From contig NZ_BLID01000011.1 in the NCBI RefSeq assembly GCF_009811315.1, positions 49,108-113,107 on the forward strand: a DNA stretch of 64,000 nucleotides. The letters are read 5' to 3'. Positions 54,033 to 62,018 of this stretch are shown here, in pieces (positions within the stretch are counted from its first letter, which is position 1; each line of letters begins with the position of its first letter). Source of the DNA: Vibrio atypicus. Lineage in GTDB: Bacteria; Pseudomonadota; Gammaproteobacteria; Enterobacterales; Vibrionaceae. The position numbers were made by a program, and so were the translations under genes. The notes below the pieces were generated by a model. It saw only the letters and a list, made by a program, of their open reading frames with translations, made no database searches and had not been told where the DNA came from.

Positions 54033-54475
54033 CTGTGATTGTGCTCGCTGCAACACGACTCACCATGTATCTCATCTTCCGCTAGTGCACCTAATATTGA
54101 ACAATGGCTGGCATCATCATCCACATCCCCACAGCACGCGTCATTGATTTTCTTCAGCGCACTGCGAATTCGAGTCAACTCGTTAATCTTTTCATCGATT
54201 AAAATTAACTTCGCTGTTGTAATCGCCTTAACTTCTGCACAACTATGTTCAGTCGCTTCCAATTTGATTTCTAGCAACTCTTTAATCTCATCCAAGCTAA
54301 GACCAAGATCTTTTGCTTTTAAGATAAAACCGACCTGCTTTTGGTTCTCTTCATTATAGAGTCGATAACCTGATTCGCTCCGGCCCGCTGGTTGGATCAA
54401 CTGGTTTTTCTCGTAAAATCTGAGTGTATCTGCGGTCACACCACAGCGTTTAGCCAATTCTCCGATCTGAAACAT
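54029..54475 (-). CDS. zntR: Zinc-responsive MerR-family regulator ZntR
   Basis: Zn(II)-sensing activator of zinc export genes, 148 residues (E. coli 141). The N-terminal winged helix is MFQIGELAKRCGVTADTLRFYE. The metal site residues C79, C114, C115, H124 and C125 are present, and the C-terminus adds a CCSEHNHS tail that could bind further metal. The usual target zntA is not in the window. It is convergent with the diguanylate cyclase gene, sharing a TTAA stop overlap. Confidence 0.93.
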   Translation of the reverse strand: MFQIGELAKRCGVTADTLRFYEKNQLIQPAGRSESGYRLYNEENQKQVGFILKAKDLGLSLDEIKELLEIKLEATEHSCAEVKAITTAKLILIDEKINELTRIRSALKKINDACCGDVDDDASHCSILGALAEDEIHGESCCSEHNHS

Positions 54476-54544
54476 AACTTTCCTTATTAACCATTTCGTT
54501 ACTTTTAATACGAAATAGTGAGTTAATTACAATTATTTTTGCGA

Positions 54545-54600
54545 TGCCAAACGATTGCGCAAGCTTTTTTGTAATAAATTGGTTAGAATACGCGCCATCA
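54545..54600 (+). promoter_or_regulatory. PurR-like operator and promoter region of purHD
   Basis: CCAAACGATTGCGC (54547-54560) matches 11 of the 14 central positions of the PurR box, as expected for a purine operon. A -10-like TAGAAT lies near 54591. About 25 bases further, ACCAGT-TTG-ACTGGT (54622-54636) forms a small hairpin in the leader, function unknown. purH starts at 54760. Confidence 0.55.
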
Positions 54601-54759
54601 AGTTCAGAGACTACTCCGTCACCAGTTTGACTGGTCACAAAGGTCTTTACCAAAACTGGCCAACATCTTACCGCTCTCTTTATTGCAGGGTAAGAACAAG
54701 TTCATTTTTGGCAAACATCTTTATCTTATTTAACTCTGTGACTTTGAGGAAATAGAAGC

Positions 54760-56352
54760 ATGAGTAACGCTCGCCCTATTCGCCGCGCACTTATCAGCGT
54801 ATCAGACAAAACTGGCATTGTAGAATTTGCTAAAGCCTTGACTGAACGCGGTGTGGATATCCTTTCTACTGGTGGCACTGCTCGCCTATTAGCAGAACAA
54901 GGCATCTCGGTAACAGAAGTGTCTGACTACACTGGCTTCCCTGAAATGATGGATGGTCGCGTTAAGACTCTGCACCCTAAAGTTCACGGTGGTGTACTAG
55001 GCCGTCGCGGTCAAGATGATGAAGTGATGGAAACGCACGGCATCAATCCTATCGATATGGTTGTGGTAAACCTATATCCATTTGCAGAAACCGTTGCTAA
55101 AGAAGGCTGTACACTTGCTGATGCCGTTGAGAACATCGACATCGGTGGTCCAACAATGGTTCGCTCTGCAGCGAAAAACCACAAAGACGTAACTATCGTT
55201 GTTAACGCTCACGACTACGACCGCGTTATCGCTGAAATGGACGCGAACGAGAAGTCTCTAACACTAGAAACGCGCTTCGACCTAGCTATCGCAGCTTTTG
55301 AGCACACAGCTTCTTACGACGGCATGATCGCAAACTACTTCGGCACTATGGTTCCATCTTACGGTGAGAACAAGGAAGGTGATGAAGAGTCTAAGTTCCC
55401 TCGCACGTTCAACCAACAGTTCGAGAAAAAACAAGACATGCGCTACGGTGAGAACAGCCACCAAGCGGCAGCATTCTACGTTGAAGCAAACCCTGAAGAA
55501 GCGTCTGTTTCTACTGCTCGCCAAATCCAAGGTAAAGCACTTTCTTACAACAACATCGCTGACACTGATGCAGCACTTGAGTGTGTGAAAGAGTTCGACG
55601 AGCCTGCATGTGTGATCGTTAAGCACGCTAACCCATGTGGTGTAGCACTAGGTGGAGACATCTTAGAAGCTTACGACCGTGCATTCAAAACAGACCCAAC
55701 ATCTGCATTTGGTGGCATCATCGCATTCAACCGTGAACTAGACGCTGCAACAGCAACGGCTATCACTGAGCGCCAATTCGTTGAAGTTATCATTGCTCCT
55801 TCTGTTTCTGCTGAAGCAGTAGAAATCGTAGCGGCTAAGAAAAACCTTCGTCTACTTGAGTGTGGTGAGTGGACAACTAAGACGACTGGCTTTGACGTGA
55901 AACGCGTTAACGGCGGCCTACTGGTTCAAGACCGCGACCAAGGCATGGTGTCTGAAGATGACCTTAAAGTGGTTTCTAAGCGTCAACCAACCGCTGAAGA
56001 GCTAAAAGATGCCCTATTCTGCTGGAAAGTAGCGAAGTACGTGAAATCTAACGCGATCGTTTACTCGAAAGGCGACATGACTATCGGTGTGGGCGCAGGC
56101 CAAATGAGCCGTGTTTACTCTGCGAAAATCGCAGGCATCAAAGCTGCAGACGAAGGTCTACAGGTTGAAGGTTGTGTGATGGCATCAGATGCATTCTTCC
56201 CATTCCGTGACGGTATCGACGCGGCGGCAGAAGCGGGCATCAAATGTGTTATCCAACCAGGCGGCTCTATGCGTGATGACGAAGTTATCGCAGCAGCAGA
56301 CGAGCACGGCATGGCGATGATCTTTACGGGCATGCGTCACTTCCGCCACTAA
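54760..56352 (+). CDS. purH: Bifunctional AICAR transformylase / IMP cyclohydrolase
   Basis: Last two steps of purine synthesis. The 530 residues have the N-terminal MGS-like cyclohydrolase domain (RRALISVSDKTGIVEFA, about 1-200) and the C-terminal AICAR transformylase domain with the KHANPCG motif containing the catalytic Lys-His pair. GAGGAAATAGAAG precedes the ATG. It heads purHD. A terminator-like hairpin lies in the 85-base gap before purD. Confidence 0.98.
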   Translation: MSNARPIRRALISVSDKTGIVEFAKALTERGVDILSTGGTARLLAEQGISVTEVSDYTGFPEMMDGRVKTLHPKVHGGVLGRRGQDDEVMETHGINPIDMVVVNLYPFAETVAKEGCTLADAVENIDIGGPTMVRSAAKNHKDVTIVVNAHDYDRVIAEMDANEKSLTLETRFDLAIAAFEHTASYDGMIANYFGTMVPSYGENKEGDEESKFPRTFNQQFEKKQDMRYGENSHQAAAFYVEANPEEASVSTARQIQGKALSYNNIADTDAALECVKEFDEPACVIVKHANPCGVALGGDILEAYDRAFKTDPTSAFGGIIAFNRELDAATATAITERQFVEVIIAPSVSAEAVEIVAAKKNLRLLECGEWTTKTTGFDVKRVNGGLLVQDRDQGMVSEDDLKVVSKRQPTAEELKDALFCWKVAKYVKSNAIVYSKGDMTIGVGAGQMSRVYSAKIAGIKAADEGLQVEGCVMASDAFFPFRDGIDAAAEAGIKCVIQPGGSMRDDEVIAAADEHGMAMIFTGMRHFRH

Positions 56353-56384
56353 TTTTCTGTTTATCTAAACGATTAGTAATTATC

Positions 56385-56410
56385 GAGCCTCTCAACTTTG
56401 AGGGGCTTTT
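56385..56410 (+). terminator. Terminator-like hairpin between purH and purD
   Basis: AGCCTCTCA and TGAGGGGCT (9 bp, one G-T) across a 4-base loop, followed by TTT. It lies inside the purHD operon, 28 bases before purD, so read-through must occur or purD needs extra initiation. Confidence 0.6.
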
Positions 56411-56437
56411 AAGAATTAAAGACTTAAGGATTGAAAC

Positions 56438-57730
56438 ATGAACGTATTAATCATCGGTGCTGGCGGTAGAGAACATGCTTTAGGTTGGAAAGCGGCACAA
56501 AACCCAAACGTTGAAACAGTATTTATTGCTCCAGGCAACGCTGGTACTGCGCTTGAGCCAAAACTTGAGAACGTAAATATCGGCGTTGAAGACATCGCTG
56601 GTTTAGTGGCGTTTGCTCAAGAGAAAAAAATCGAACTGACTATCGTTGGCCCTGAAGCGCCATTGGTTATCGGTGTGGTTGACGCGTTCCGCGAAGTTGG
56701 CCTTCCTATCTTTGGCCCAACTCAAGCAGCAGCGCAACTTGAAGGCTCTAAAGCCTTCACTAAAGACTTCCTAGCACGCCACGACATTCCTACAGGTTCT
56801 TACGCTAACTTCACTGAGATTGAGCCAGCTATCGCTTACGTTCGTGAGCAAGGCGCACCAATCGTAGTTAAAGCGGATGGCCTCGCGGCTGGTAAAGGCG
56901 TTATCGTTGCGATGACTCTGGAAGAAGCAGAAGACGCAATCAAAGACATGCTAGCAGGCAACGCATTTGGCGAAGCTGGCAGCCGCGTAGTTATCGAAGA
57001 GTTCCTTGAAGGCGAAGAAGCAAGCTTCATCGTCATGGTTGACGGCTCTAGTGTTCTACCTATGGCTACCAGCCAAGACCACAAACGTGTCGGCGACAAA
57101 GATACAGGCCCTAACACTGGCGGCATGGGTGCTTACTCTCCTGCTCCGGTAGTAACACCAGAAATCCACAACCGTATTCTTGAAGAAGTTATCTACCCAA
57201 CAGTGCGCGGTATGGATGCTGAAGGCGCACCTTACACAGGTTTCCTTTACGCAGGCCTAATGATCGATGCTGACGGTACACCGAAAGTTATCGAATACAA
57301 CTGTCGCTTCGGCGATCCAGAGACGCAACCTATAATGATGCGTATGGAGTCGGATCTTGTTGAGCTTTGCTTAATGGCTATCGATGAGAAACTAGACCAA
57401 GCAGAATCTAAGTGGGATCCACGTGCATCTATCGGTGTTGTTCTAGCAGCAGGTGGTTACCCAGCGGATTACGCAAAAGGTGATGTGATTTCACTACCGA
57501 CAGGCGAAATTGAAGGTCAAAAAATCTTCCACGCGGGTACTGCAAATAATGACGCTGGCGACGTTGTGACTAACGGCGGACGAGTTTTGTGTGCAACGGC
57601 TCTTGGTAATAGCGTTTCTGAAGCTCAGGAGCGCGCATATGCGCTTACGAAACAAGTAAGCTGGAATGGTATGTTCCACCGCAACGACATTGGTTACCGT
57701 GCGATTGCACGCGAGCAAGAGCAAAAATAA
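56438..57730 (+). CDS. purD: Phosphoribosylamine-glycine ligase
   Basis: Second step of purine synthesis: joins glycine to phosphoribosylamine with ATP. The 430 residues are an ATP-grasp enzyme beginning MNVLIIGAGGREHALGWK, with KADGLAAGKGVIVA and GPNTGGMGAYSPAP as family motifs. CTTAAGGATTG precedes the ATG. Downstream of purH as in E. coli. Full length. Confidence 0.98.
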   Translation: MNVLIIGAGGREHALGWKAAQNPNVETVFIAPGNAGTALEPKLENVNIGVEDIAGLVAFAQEKKIELTIVGPEAPLVIGVVDAFREVGLPIFGPTQAAAQLEGSKAFTKDFLARHDIPTGSYANFTEIEPAIAYVREQGAPIVVKADGLAAGKGVIVAMTLEEAEDAIKDMLAGNAFGEAGSRVVIEEFLEGEEASFIVMVDGSSVLPMATSQDHKRVGDKDTGPNTGGMGAYSPAPVVTPEIHNRILEEVIYPTVRGMDAEGAPYTGFLYAGLMIDADGTPKVIEYNCRFGDPETQPIMMRMESDLVELCLMAIDEKLDQAESKWDPRASIGVVLAAGGYPADYAKGDVISLPTGEIEGQKIFHAGTANNDAGDVVTNGGRVLCATALGNSVSEAQERAYALTKQVSWNGMFHRNDIGYRAIAREQEQK

Positions 57731-57756
57731 CAACAATCTCAGCTGGCTTAAATACA

Positions 57757-57783
57757 AAAGGCGCACAATGAGCGCCTTTCTTA
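57757..57783 (+). terminator. Terminator of purHD
   Basis: AAAGGCGC and GCGCCTTT pair across a 7-base loop, then TC-TT. Confidence 0.82.
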
Positions 57784-57797
57784 TATAACCCTAGCCA

Positions 57798-58496
57798 TCA
57801 CTCGCTTTCAATCAAGCTTGGGCGTTCCATACAATCTTGACTATCTTCTGCCAACATCAGTAATTCTTTAACTGTTACTTTGCTCCCACGCGTTGAGCCT
57901 AGGAAAGCAACGTAATTATCAACAGACGACAAACGATTCACAACAAAGCTGGGCAGGGTTTGATTAAATTCGATACTTGAGTAGCTATTACCACGACAAC
58001 TTTCAAACGAACTGCCATCCCAATAACCTTGAATCAATTCGTAATTATCTCGCTCTTGTTGTTTAGTTATGGTCGTGATGTCTTTTGCTTCTTGCCTTAG
58101 CCAAGCAAGCTTGTCACTACTCAAAGGAAGAACTCGACCATCCAAACGATATTGCTGGTAGACTGCCTCTCCACTCTTATTGAAACGAACATGAATGCGG
58201 TAAGGCACCAACTCTTGGTTGTCCTTAATCTGTTCGCCCTGACGAACTAACTCTCGAAGTTCGCCTTCTGACCAACGATAATCGCTCTTGAACCAACCAT
58301 AGTCACCTGCTGTAACATAATCTGCGGCCGTATAGGGCACCGTTAGCCGTTCAGTATACCAATACAAACTAGTGGCATCGCCCATAGTGCGGCCACCAGT
58401 GAAATCTGAGAACTGGTCCAAACTTGGTTGCGGCGTACCTGATGAGCATCCCACCAGTAGAGCGCAAGCCCATGCTGACAATAAAATTTTCTTCAT
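57798..58496 (-). CDS. DUF1481 lipoprotein (YjaH-like)
   Basis: A 232-residue predicted lipoprotein: MKKILLSAWACALLVGCSSG gives a lipobox with Cys17. The rest matches the DUF1481 family, which lies next to hupA in E. coli (yjaH) and Vibrio. Two cysteines later in the chain (FESCRGN and SQDCMER) may pair. ATG 58496 is preferred; a TTG at 58514 opens the same frame. No Shine-Dalgarno is visible, and the start lies only about 10 bases from the arm of the hupA terminator. Function unknown. Confidence 0.8.
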   Translation of the reverse strand: MKKILLSAWACALLVGCSSGTPQPSLDQFSDFTGGRTMGDATSLYWYTERLTVPYTAADYVTAGDYGWFKSDYRWSEGELRELVRQGEQIKDNQELVPYRIHVRFNKSGEAVYQQYRLDGRVLPLSSDKLAWLRQEAKDITTITKQQERDNYELIQGYWDGSSFESCRGNSYSSIEFNQTLPSFVVNRLSSVDNYVAFLGSTRGSKVTVKELLMLAEDSQDCMERPSLIESE

Positions 58497-58505
58497 AATA
58501 AAAAT

Positions 58506-58536
58506 ATACGCCAAGATAGAAGCTACCTTGGCGTAT
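58506..58536 (-). terminator. Terminator of hupA, abutting the DUF1481 start
   Basis: On the minus strand ATACGCCAAG and CTTGGCGTAT (10-bp perfect stem) pair across 11 bases, followed by ATTTTTATT, which leads directly into the DUF1481 ATG. Confidence 0.8.
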
Positions 58537-58579
58537 TTTAAACTATTCCAACAAAAAAGCGTTGGATTGGTTTATTTAA

Positions 58580-58852
58580 TTATTTAACTGCGTCTTTCAG
58601 CGCTTTGCCCGCTACGAATGCAGGAACGTTAGCAGCTGCGATTTGGATCTCTTCGCCAGTCTTTGGATTACGACCAGTGCGAGCTGCACGGTGGTTAACT
58701 TTAAATGTACCAAAACCAATTAGTTGAACCTGGTCACCCTCTTTAAGTGCATCAGTCACACCTTCAAGAGTCGCTTCAAGTGCAGCTTTAGCTTGTGCTT
58801 TAGAAAGATCTGCTTTTTCTGCAATAAAGTCGATTAATTGGGTCTTGTTCAT
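58580..58852 (-). CDS. hupA: DNA-binding protein HU-alpha
   Basis: Histone-like nucleoid protein of 90 residues. MNKTQLIDFIAEKADLSKAQAKAALE is the HU dimerisation core, and the DNA-binding arm holds RTGRNPKTGEEI with the intercalating proline. ATG 58852 (AAGGGAAACCT upstream) is chosen over a longer frame to 58885. Acts as a dimer throughout the nucleoid. A terminator follows before the DUF1481 gene. Confidence 0.97.
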   Translation of the reverse strand: MNKTQLIDFIAEKADLSKAQAKAALEATLEGVTDALKEGDQVQLIGFGTFKVNHRAARTGRNPKTGEEIQIAAANVPAFVAGKALKDAVK

Positions 58853-59262
58853 TAGGTTTCCCTTCTTATATGTTATCGAATTCAACTCACTCTAAAACAT
58901 AAATGCCCTATCTGGCAAAGGTTTGTAAGCGATCTTTCGCTCTCATGACGTACTTTTAACCATAATCTGAGTATTAACTCACAATTTGTTACTATGAAGC
59001 GCTATGCTTCACCTTGTTTTTAACCATTTCGGCCCTATTTATTAACTGGCAAAAGCCTGCGAAGCCTGATGTTGCAGGAGCTGATGCGAATAGAAAACAC
59101 TCACACCAATAATGCCCAGGTATGGCTTTCCCATTCTTGAATTGAAGAATTCAACGGGTAACATGCAAAGTTCGGTTGTGACACCAACGTCATTTAAGGA
59201 ATAATCCTTCCAGGCTCATTTATTGAGAACGTTGGTATTTAATTAACCTCCATAGGACATTT
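58853..59262. other. Divergent region hupA / CNNM gene
   Basis: About 410 bases with no gene. The right half (about 59041-59240) is rich in short inverted repeats, including TTGAATT-GAAG-AATTCAA near 59138-59155 and the three-way junction at 59183-59236. The left half should contain the hupA promoter; I could not place it with confidence. Confidence 0.5.
59183..59236 (+). ncRNA. Candidate structured leader (three-way junction) of the CNNM gene
   Basis: An outer 8-bp stem ACCAACGT (59183-59190) / ACGTTGGT (59229-59236) encloses two hairpins: AAGGA-ATAA-TCCTT (59196-59209) and CTCA-TTTAT-TGAG (59215-59227). It ends 26 bases before the ATG and is followed by ACCTCC, an anti-Shine-Dalgarno-like word. 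It does not look like the M-box or yybP-ykoY riboswitches that I know. A regulatory role is inferred from structure and place. Confidence 0.4.
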
Positions 59263-60351
59263 ATGTTACTGCTAACTCTGTACGTCACTATTGCTATTGG
59301 CGTATCGTTTGTTTGTTCCGTATTAGAAGCGGTACTTCTGAGTATTTCACCCAGCTACCTTGCACAGCTGCGCCAACAAGGCCACCCTGCAGCAGAACAA
59401 CTAACAAAACTCAAAGCGGATATCGATCGTCCGCTGGCTTCGATCTTAACCCTAAACACAATTGCTCATACAATTGGTGCTGCAACTGCTGGTGCGCAGG
59501 CAGCGGTAGTATTTGGTAGTCAGTGGCTAGGCGTTTTCTCTGGTGTGCTTACGCTAGGTATCTTAGTGCTATCAGAAATCGTACCGAAAACCATTGGCGC
59601 AACATACTGGCGTCAACTATCACCGATGGCGGCGACAGTTCTGCGTTGGATGGTATGGGCTCTAACACCATTTGTGTGGTTCTCAGAACAAATCACCAAA
59701 CGTTTAGCTCGCGGTCATGAAGCACCAAAAATGCGAGACGAACTCTCAGCTATGGCAATGCTAGCAAAAGAGAGTGGCGAATTTGCAGAAGGTGAAACGA
59801 AGATCTTAAATAACCTTCTAGGTATTCAAGATGTACCAGTTACTCAGGTAATGACCCCGCGCCCGGTAGTTTTCCGTGTTGACGCTGAGTTAACCATTAA
59901 TGAATTCCTTGCAGAATACAAAGATACACCTTTCTCACGCCCTTTGGTTTATAGCCAAAGTAATGACAACATCATCGGCTTTGTACACCGCTTAGAGCTA
60001 TTTAAGCTGCAACAAACCGGCTGTGGAGAAAAACAACTTGGTGCGGTTATGCGCCCAGTACACGTTCTCCTCAATACAATTGCACTACCAAAAGCATTTG
60101 AGCAGATGATGGCGCATCGTCTACAACTGGCGATGGTCGTAGACGAATACGGTACGGTTCAAGGTATTCTTACTCTTGAAGACATCTTTGAACATTTAGT
60201 CGGTGAAGAGATTGTCGATGAAGCTGACCGCACAACCGATATGCAAGAACTAGCGTTTGAGCGTTGGGAGAAATGGAAAGAGACTCATGGCGTAATTGAA
60301 AATCGCGATGAAGACGACCTAGAAGAGAATAAAGAGCCTAAGAACAATTAA
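59263..60351 (+). CDS. CNNM/DUF21 and CBS-domain membrane protein
   Basis: A 362-residue protein of the CNNM/CorC (hemolysin-like) family: an N-terminal DUF21 membrane domain of three to four helices (residues 1-140) followed by a cytosolic CBS pair (about 185-320) with VMTPRPVVFRVDAELTI and MVVDEYGTVQGILTLEDIFEHLVGEEIVDE. The C-terminal transporter-associated domain of longer members is absent, and the tail is acidic. Family members move or sense Mg2+ or other divalent ions. Monocistronic, with a structured leader. Confidence 0.88.
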   Translation: MLLLTLYVTIAIGVSFVCSVLEAVLLSISPSYLAQLRQQGHPAAEQLTKLKADIDRPLASILTLNTIAHTIGAATAGAQAAVVFGSQWLGVFSGVLTLGILVLSEIVPKTIGATYWRQLSPMAATVLRWMVWALTPFVWFSEQITKRLARGHEAPKMRDELSAMAMLAKESGEFAEGETKILNNLLGIQDVPVTQVMTPRPVVFRVDAELTINEFLAEYKDTPFSRPLVYSQSNDNIIGFVHRLELFKLQQTGCGEKQLGAVMRPVHVLLNTIALPKAFEQMMAHRLQLAMVVDEYGTVQGILTLEDIFEHLVGEEIVDEADRTTDMQELAFERWEKWKETHGVIENRDEDDLEENKEPKNN

Positions 60352-60367
60352 GCTTTACAACGTAAAT

Positions 60368-60399
60368 AAAAAACCAGCAGCGATAGCTGCTGGTTTTTT
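60368..60399. terminator. Bidirectional terminator CNNM / zapB
   Basis: AAAAAACCAGCAGC-GATA-GCTGCTGGTTTTTT: a perfect 14-bp stem with A- and T-runs on both sides, lying between two convergent genes. Confidence 0.95.
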
Positions 60400-60424
60400 A
60401 TTACTGGTAGAATGAGGCCAGGCC

Positions 60425-60667
60425 TTATTCTACTTCATCCATTTTACCTAGTAGGTTACGAATGCGATCTTGCCATGCAGCGTGCTCTTGCTGCATCTGC
60501 TGAGCTTTCTGTTCAAGCTCTTCACGATTAGCACGTAATTCGTTTGCTTCTACAGCTAGTTTCTCTTTTTCTTCTTTTAGTTCTTCTACTTCCATTTGAA
60601 GAAGAGAAATAGTGTCAACTGCAGTTTGGATTTTTGCTTCTAGCTGTTCTAGTACTTCAAAAGACAT
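60425..60667 (-). CDS. zapB: Cell division protein ZapB
   Basis: An 80-residue, fully coiled-coil protein (MSFEVLEQLEAKIQTAVDTISLL start) rich in Glu, Gln and Leu. ZapB forms a network at the division site through ZapA and helps Z-ring placement. Length matches E. coli ZapB (81). It is next to glpX, as in E. coli where zapB lies beside glpFKX. Divergent from glpX. Confidence 0.94.
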   Translation of the reverse strand: MSFEVLEQLEAKIQTAVDTISLLQMEVEELKEEKEKLAVEANELRANREELEQKAQQMQQEHAAWQDRIRNLLGKMDEVE

Positions 60668-60893
60668 CTTAGCCTACCTTTAGTTATTCGTTTCTACGTG
60701 AAGGATTCTCCACTCAATACCCTCATTCTACTCAGCCAGAGAATGATAAACACGCCCTATATTCGATAATTTGTGCCATTCGGTCAAAAAAACAGCATTG
60801 ATTGACAATCAGCTGACTGAAAGCGACTTGCCCTAGGAATTCTGCGAATTTCGATACTGTTTTGATCGAGTTCAATTCAAATCAATCAAAATA

Positions 60894-60923
60894 GCAAACG
60901 TTTTCTTTCTGTTGTGATAGAAT
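60894..60923 (+). promoter_or_regulatory. LacI-family operator and extended -10 promoter of glpX
   Basis: GCAAACGTTTTC (60894-60905) matches the PurR/Cra-type core GCAAACGTTTGC at 11 of 12 positions. An extended -10 TGA-TAGAAT lies at 60915-60923, so a bound repressor would cover the -35 region. Cra is plausible for a gluconeogenic gene; PurR is the better sequence match. The remaining intergenic bases from 60668 hold nothing else recognised. Confidence 0.5.
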
Positions 60924-60960
60924 CCTGCCGATTTTCTAATTCCCCTACTTTGGAGTCATC

Positions 60961-61968
60961 ATGAAACGCGATTTAGCAATGGCATTTTCTCGAGTAACAG
61001 AAGGCGCTGCTTTGGCAGGATACAAATGGCTAGGCCGAGGCGACAAAAACGCAGCCGATGGCGCAGCGGTTGAAGTTATGCGTACTTTACTCAACAAAAC
61101 AGAGATAAGCGGTGAAATCGTTATCGGTGAGGGCGAAATTGATGACGCTCCGATGCTATACATTGGAGAGAATGTAGGCATAGGTGGTGATGCGGTTGAT
61201 ATTGCAGTAGACCCAATTGAAGGTACTCGTATGACTGCTATGGGCCAATCAAATGCACTTGCAGTATTAGCTGCTGGTGAGAAAGGCAGTTTCTTAAAAG
61301 CGCCTGATATGTACATGGAAAAGCTTGTCGTAGGTCCAGGTGCTAAAGGTTGCATCGATTTACATAAGCCATTAAAAGAAAATCTAGAAAACATTGCGAA
61401 GGCTCTAAACAAGACTCTCGGTACGCTTGTTGTTATCACTCTAGCTAAGCCTCGCCACGACGCTGTTATCGCAAAAATGCAATCTATGGGCGTACGCGTA
61501 TTTGCAGTGCCTGACGGCGATGTGGCTGCCTCTATCCTAACTTGCATGCCAGATAGTGAAGTAGATGTCATGTACTGCGTCGGTGGCGCTCCTGAAGGTG
61601 TGGTATCTGCAGCAGTGATCCGCGCTCTAGATGGCGACATGCACGGCCGACTATTACCGCGCCACGAAGTGAAAGGCGATAGCGAAGAAAATCGCATCTA
61701 CGGCGCTGCAGAACTAAAGCGCTGTGAAGAAATGGGGGTGAAAGCCAATGTGGTGCTTAAGATGGAAGACATGGCCCGCAGTGATAACGTCGTATTTTCC
61801 GCTACAGGTATTACTAAAGGTGACCTTCTGGAAGGAATTACACGTCAAGACAATATAGCGACAACGGAAACTCTGCTTATCCGTGGTCGTTGCCGTACAA
61901 TCCGCCGAATTAAGTCAATTCACTACTTGGAACGCAAAGACCCTGAAGTAAGAGATATTATTCTCTAA
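60961..61968 (+). CDS. glpX: Class II fructose-1,6-bisphosphatase
   Basis: Hydrolyses fructose-1,6-bisphosphate to fructose-6-phosphate in gluconeogenesis; Mn2+-dependent and lithium-sensitive in relatives. The 335 residues match E. coli GlpX (336). Metal and substrate motifs: GEGEIDDAPML and DPIEGTRMTAMGQSNALAVLA. TTGGAGTCATC precedes the ATG. Next to zapB rather than in a glpFK operon, so it is probably expressed alone. Confidence 0.97.
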   Translation: MKRDLAMAFSRVTEGAALAGYKWLGRGDKNAADGAAVEVMRTLLNKTEISGEIVIGEGEIDDAPMLYIGENVGIGGDAVDIAVDPIEGTRMTAMGQSNALAVLAAGEKGSFLKAPDMYMEKLVVGPGAKGCIDLHKPLKENLENIAKALNKTLGTLVVITLAKPRHDAVIAKMQSMGVRVFAVPDGDVAASILTCMPDSEVDVMYCVGGAPEGVVSAAVIRALDGDMHGRLLPRHEVKGDSEENRIYGAAELKRCEEMGVKANVVLKMEDMARSDNVVFSATGITKGDLLEGITRQDNIATTETLLIRGRCRTIRRIKSIHYLERKDPEVRDIIL

Positions 61969-61993
61969 CAAGGTTTAAAGTAAACTAAGATCG

Positions 61994-62017
61994 AAAGGTC
62001 AGCTCTTGCTGACCTTT
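61994..62017. terminator. Bidirectional terminator glpX / GGDEF gene
   Basis: AAAGGTCAGC-TCTT-GCTGACCTTT: a perfect 10-bp stem between convergent genes, followed by GTT on the plus strand. Confidence 0.8.
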
Positions 62018-62018
62018 G

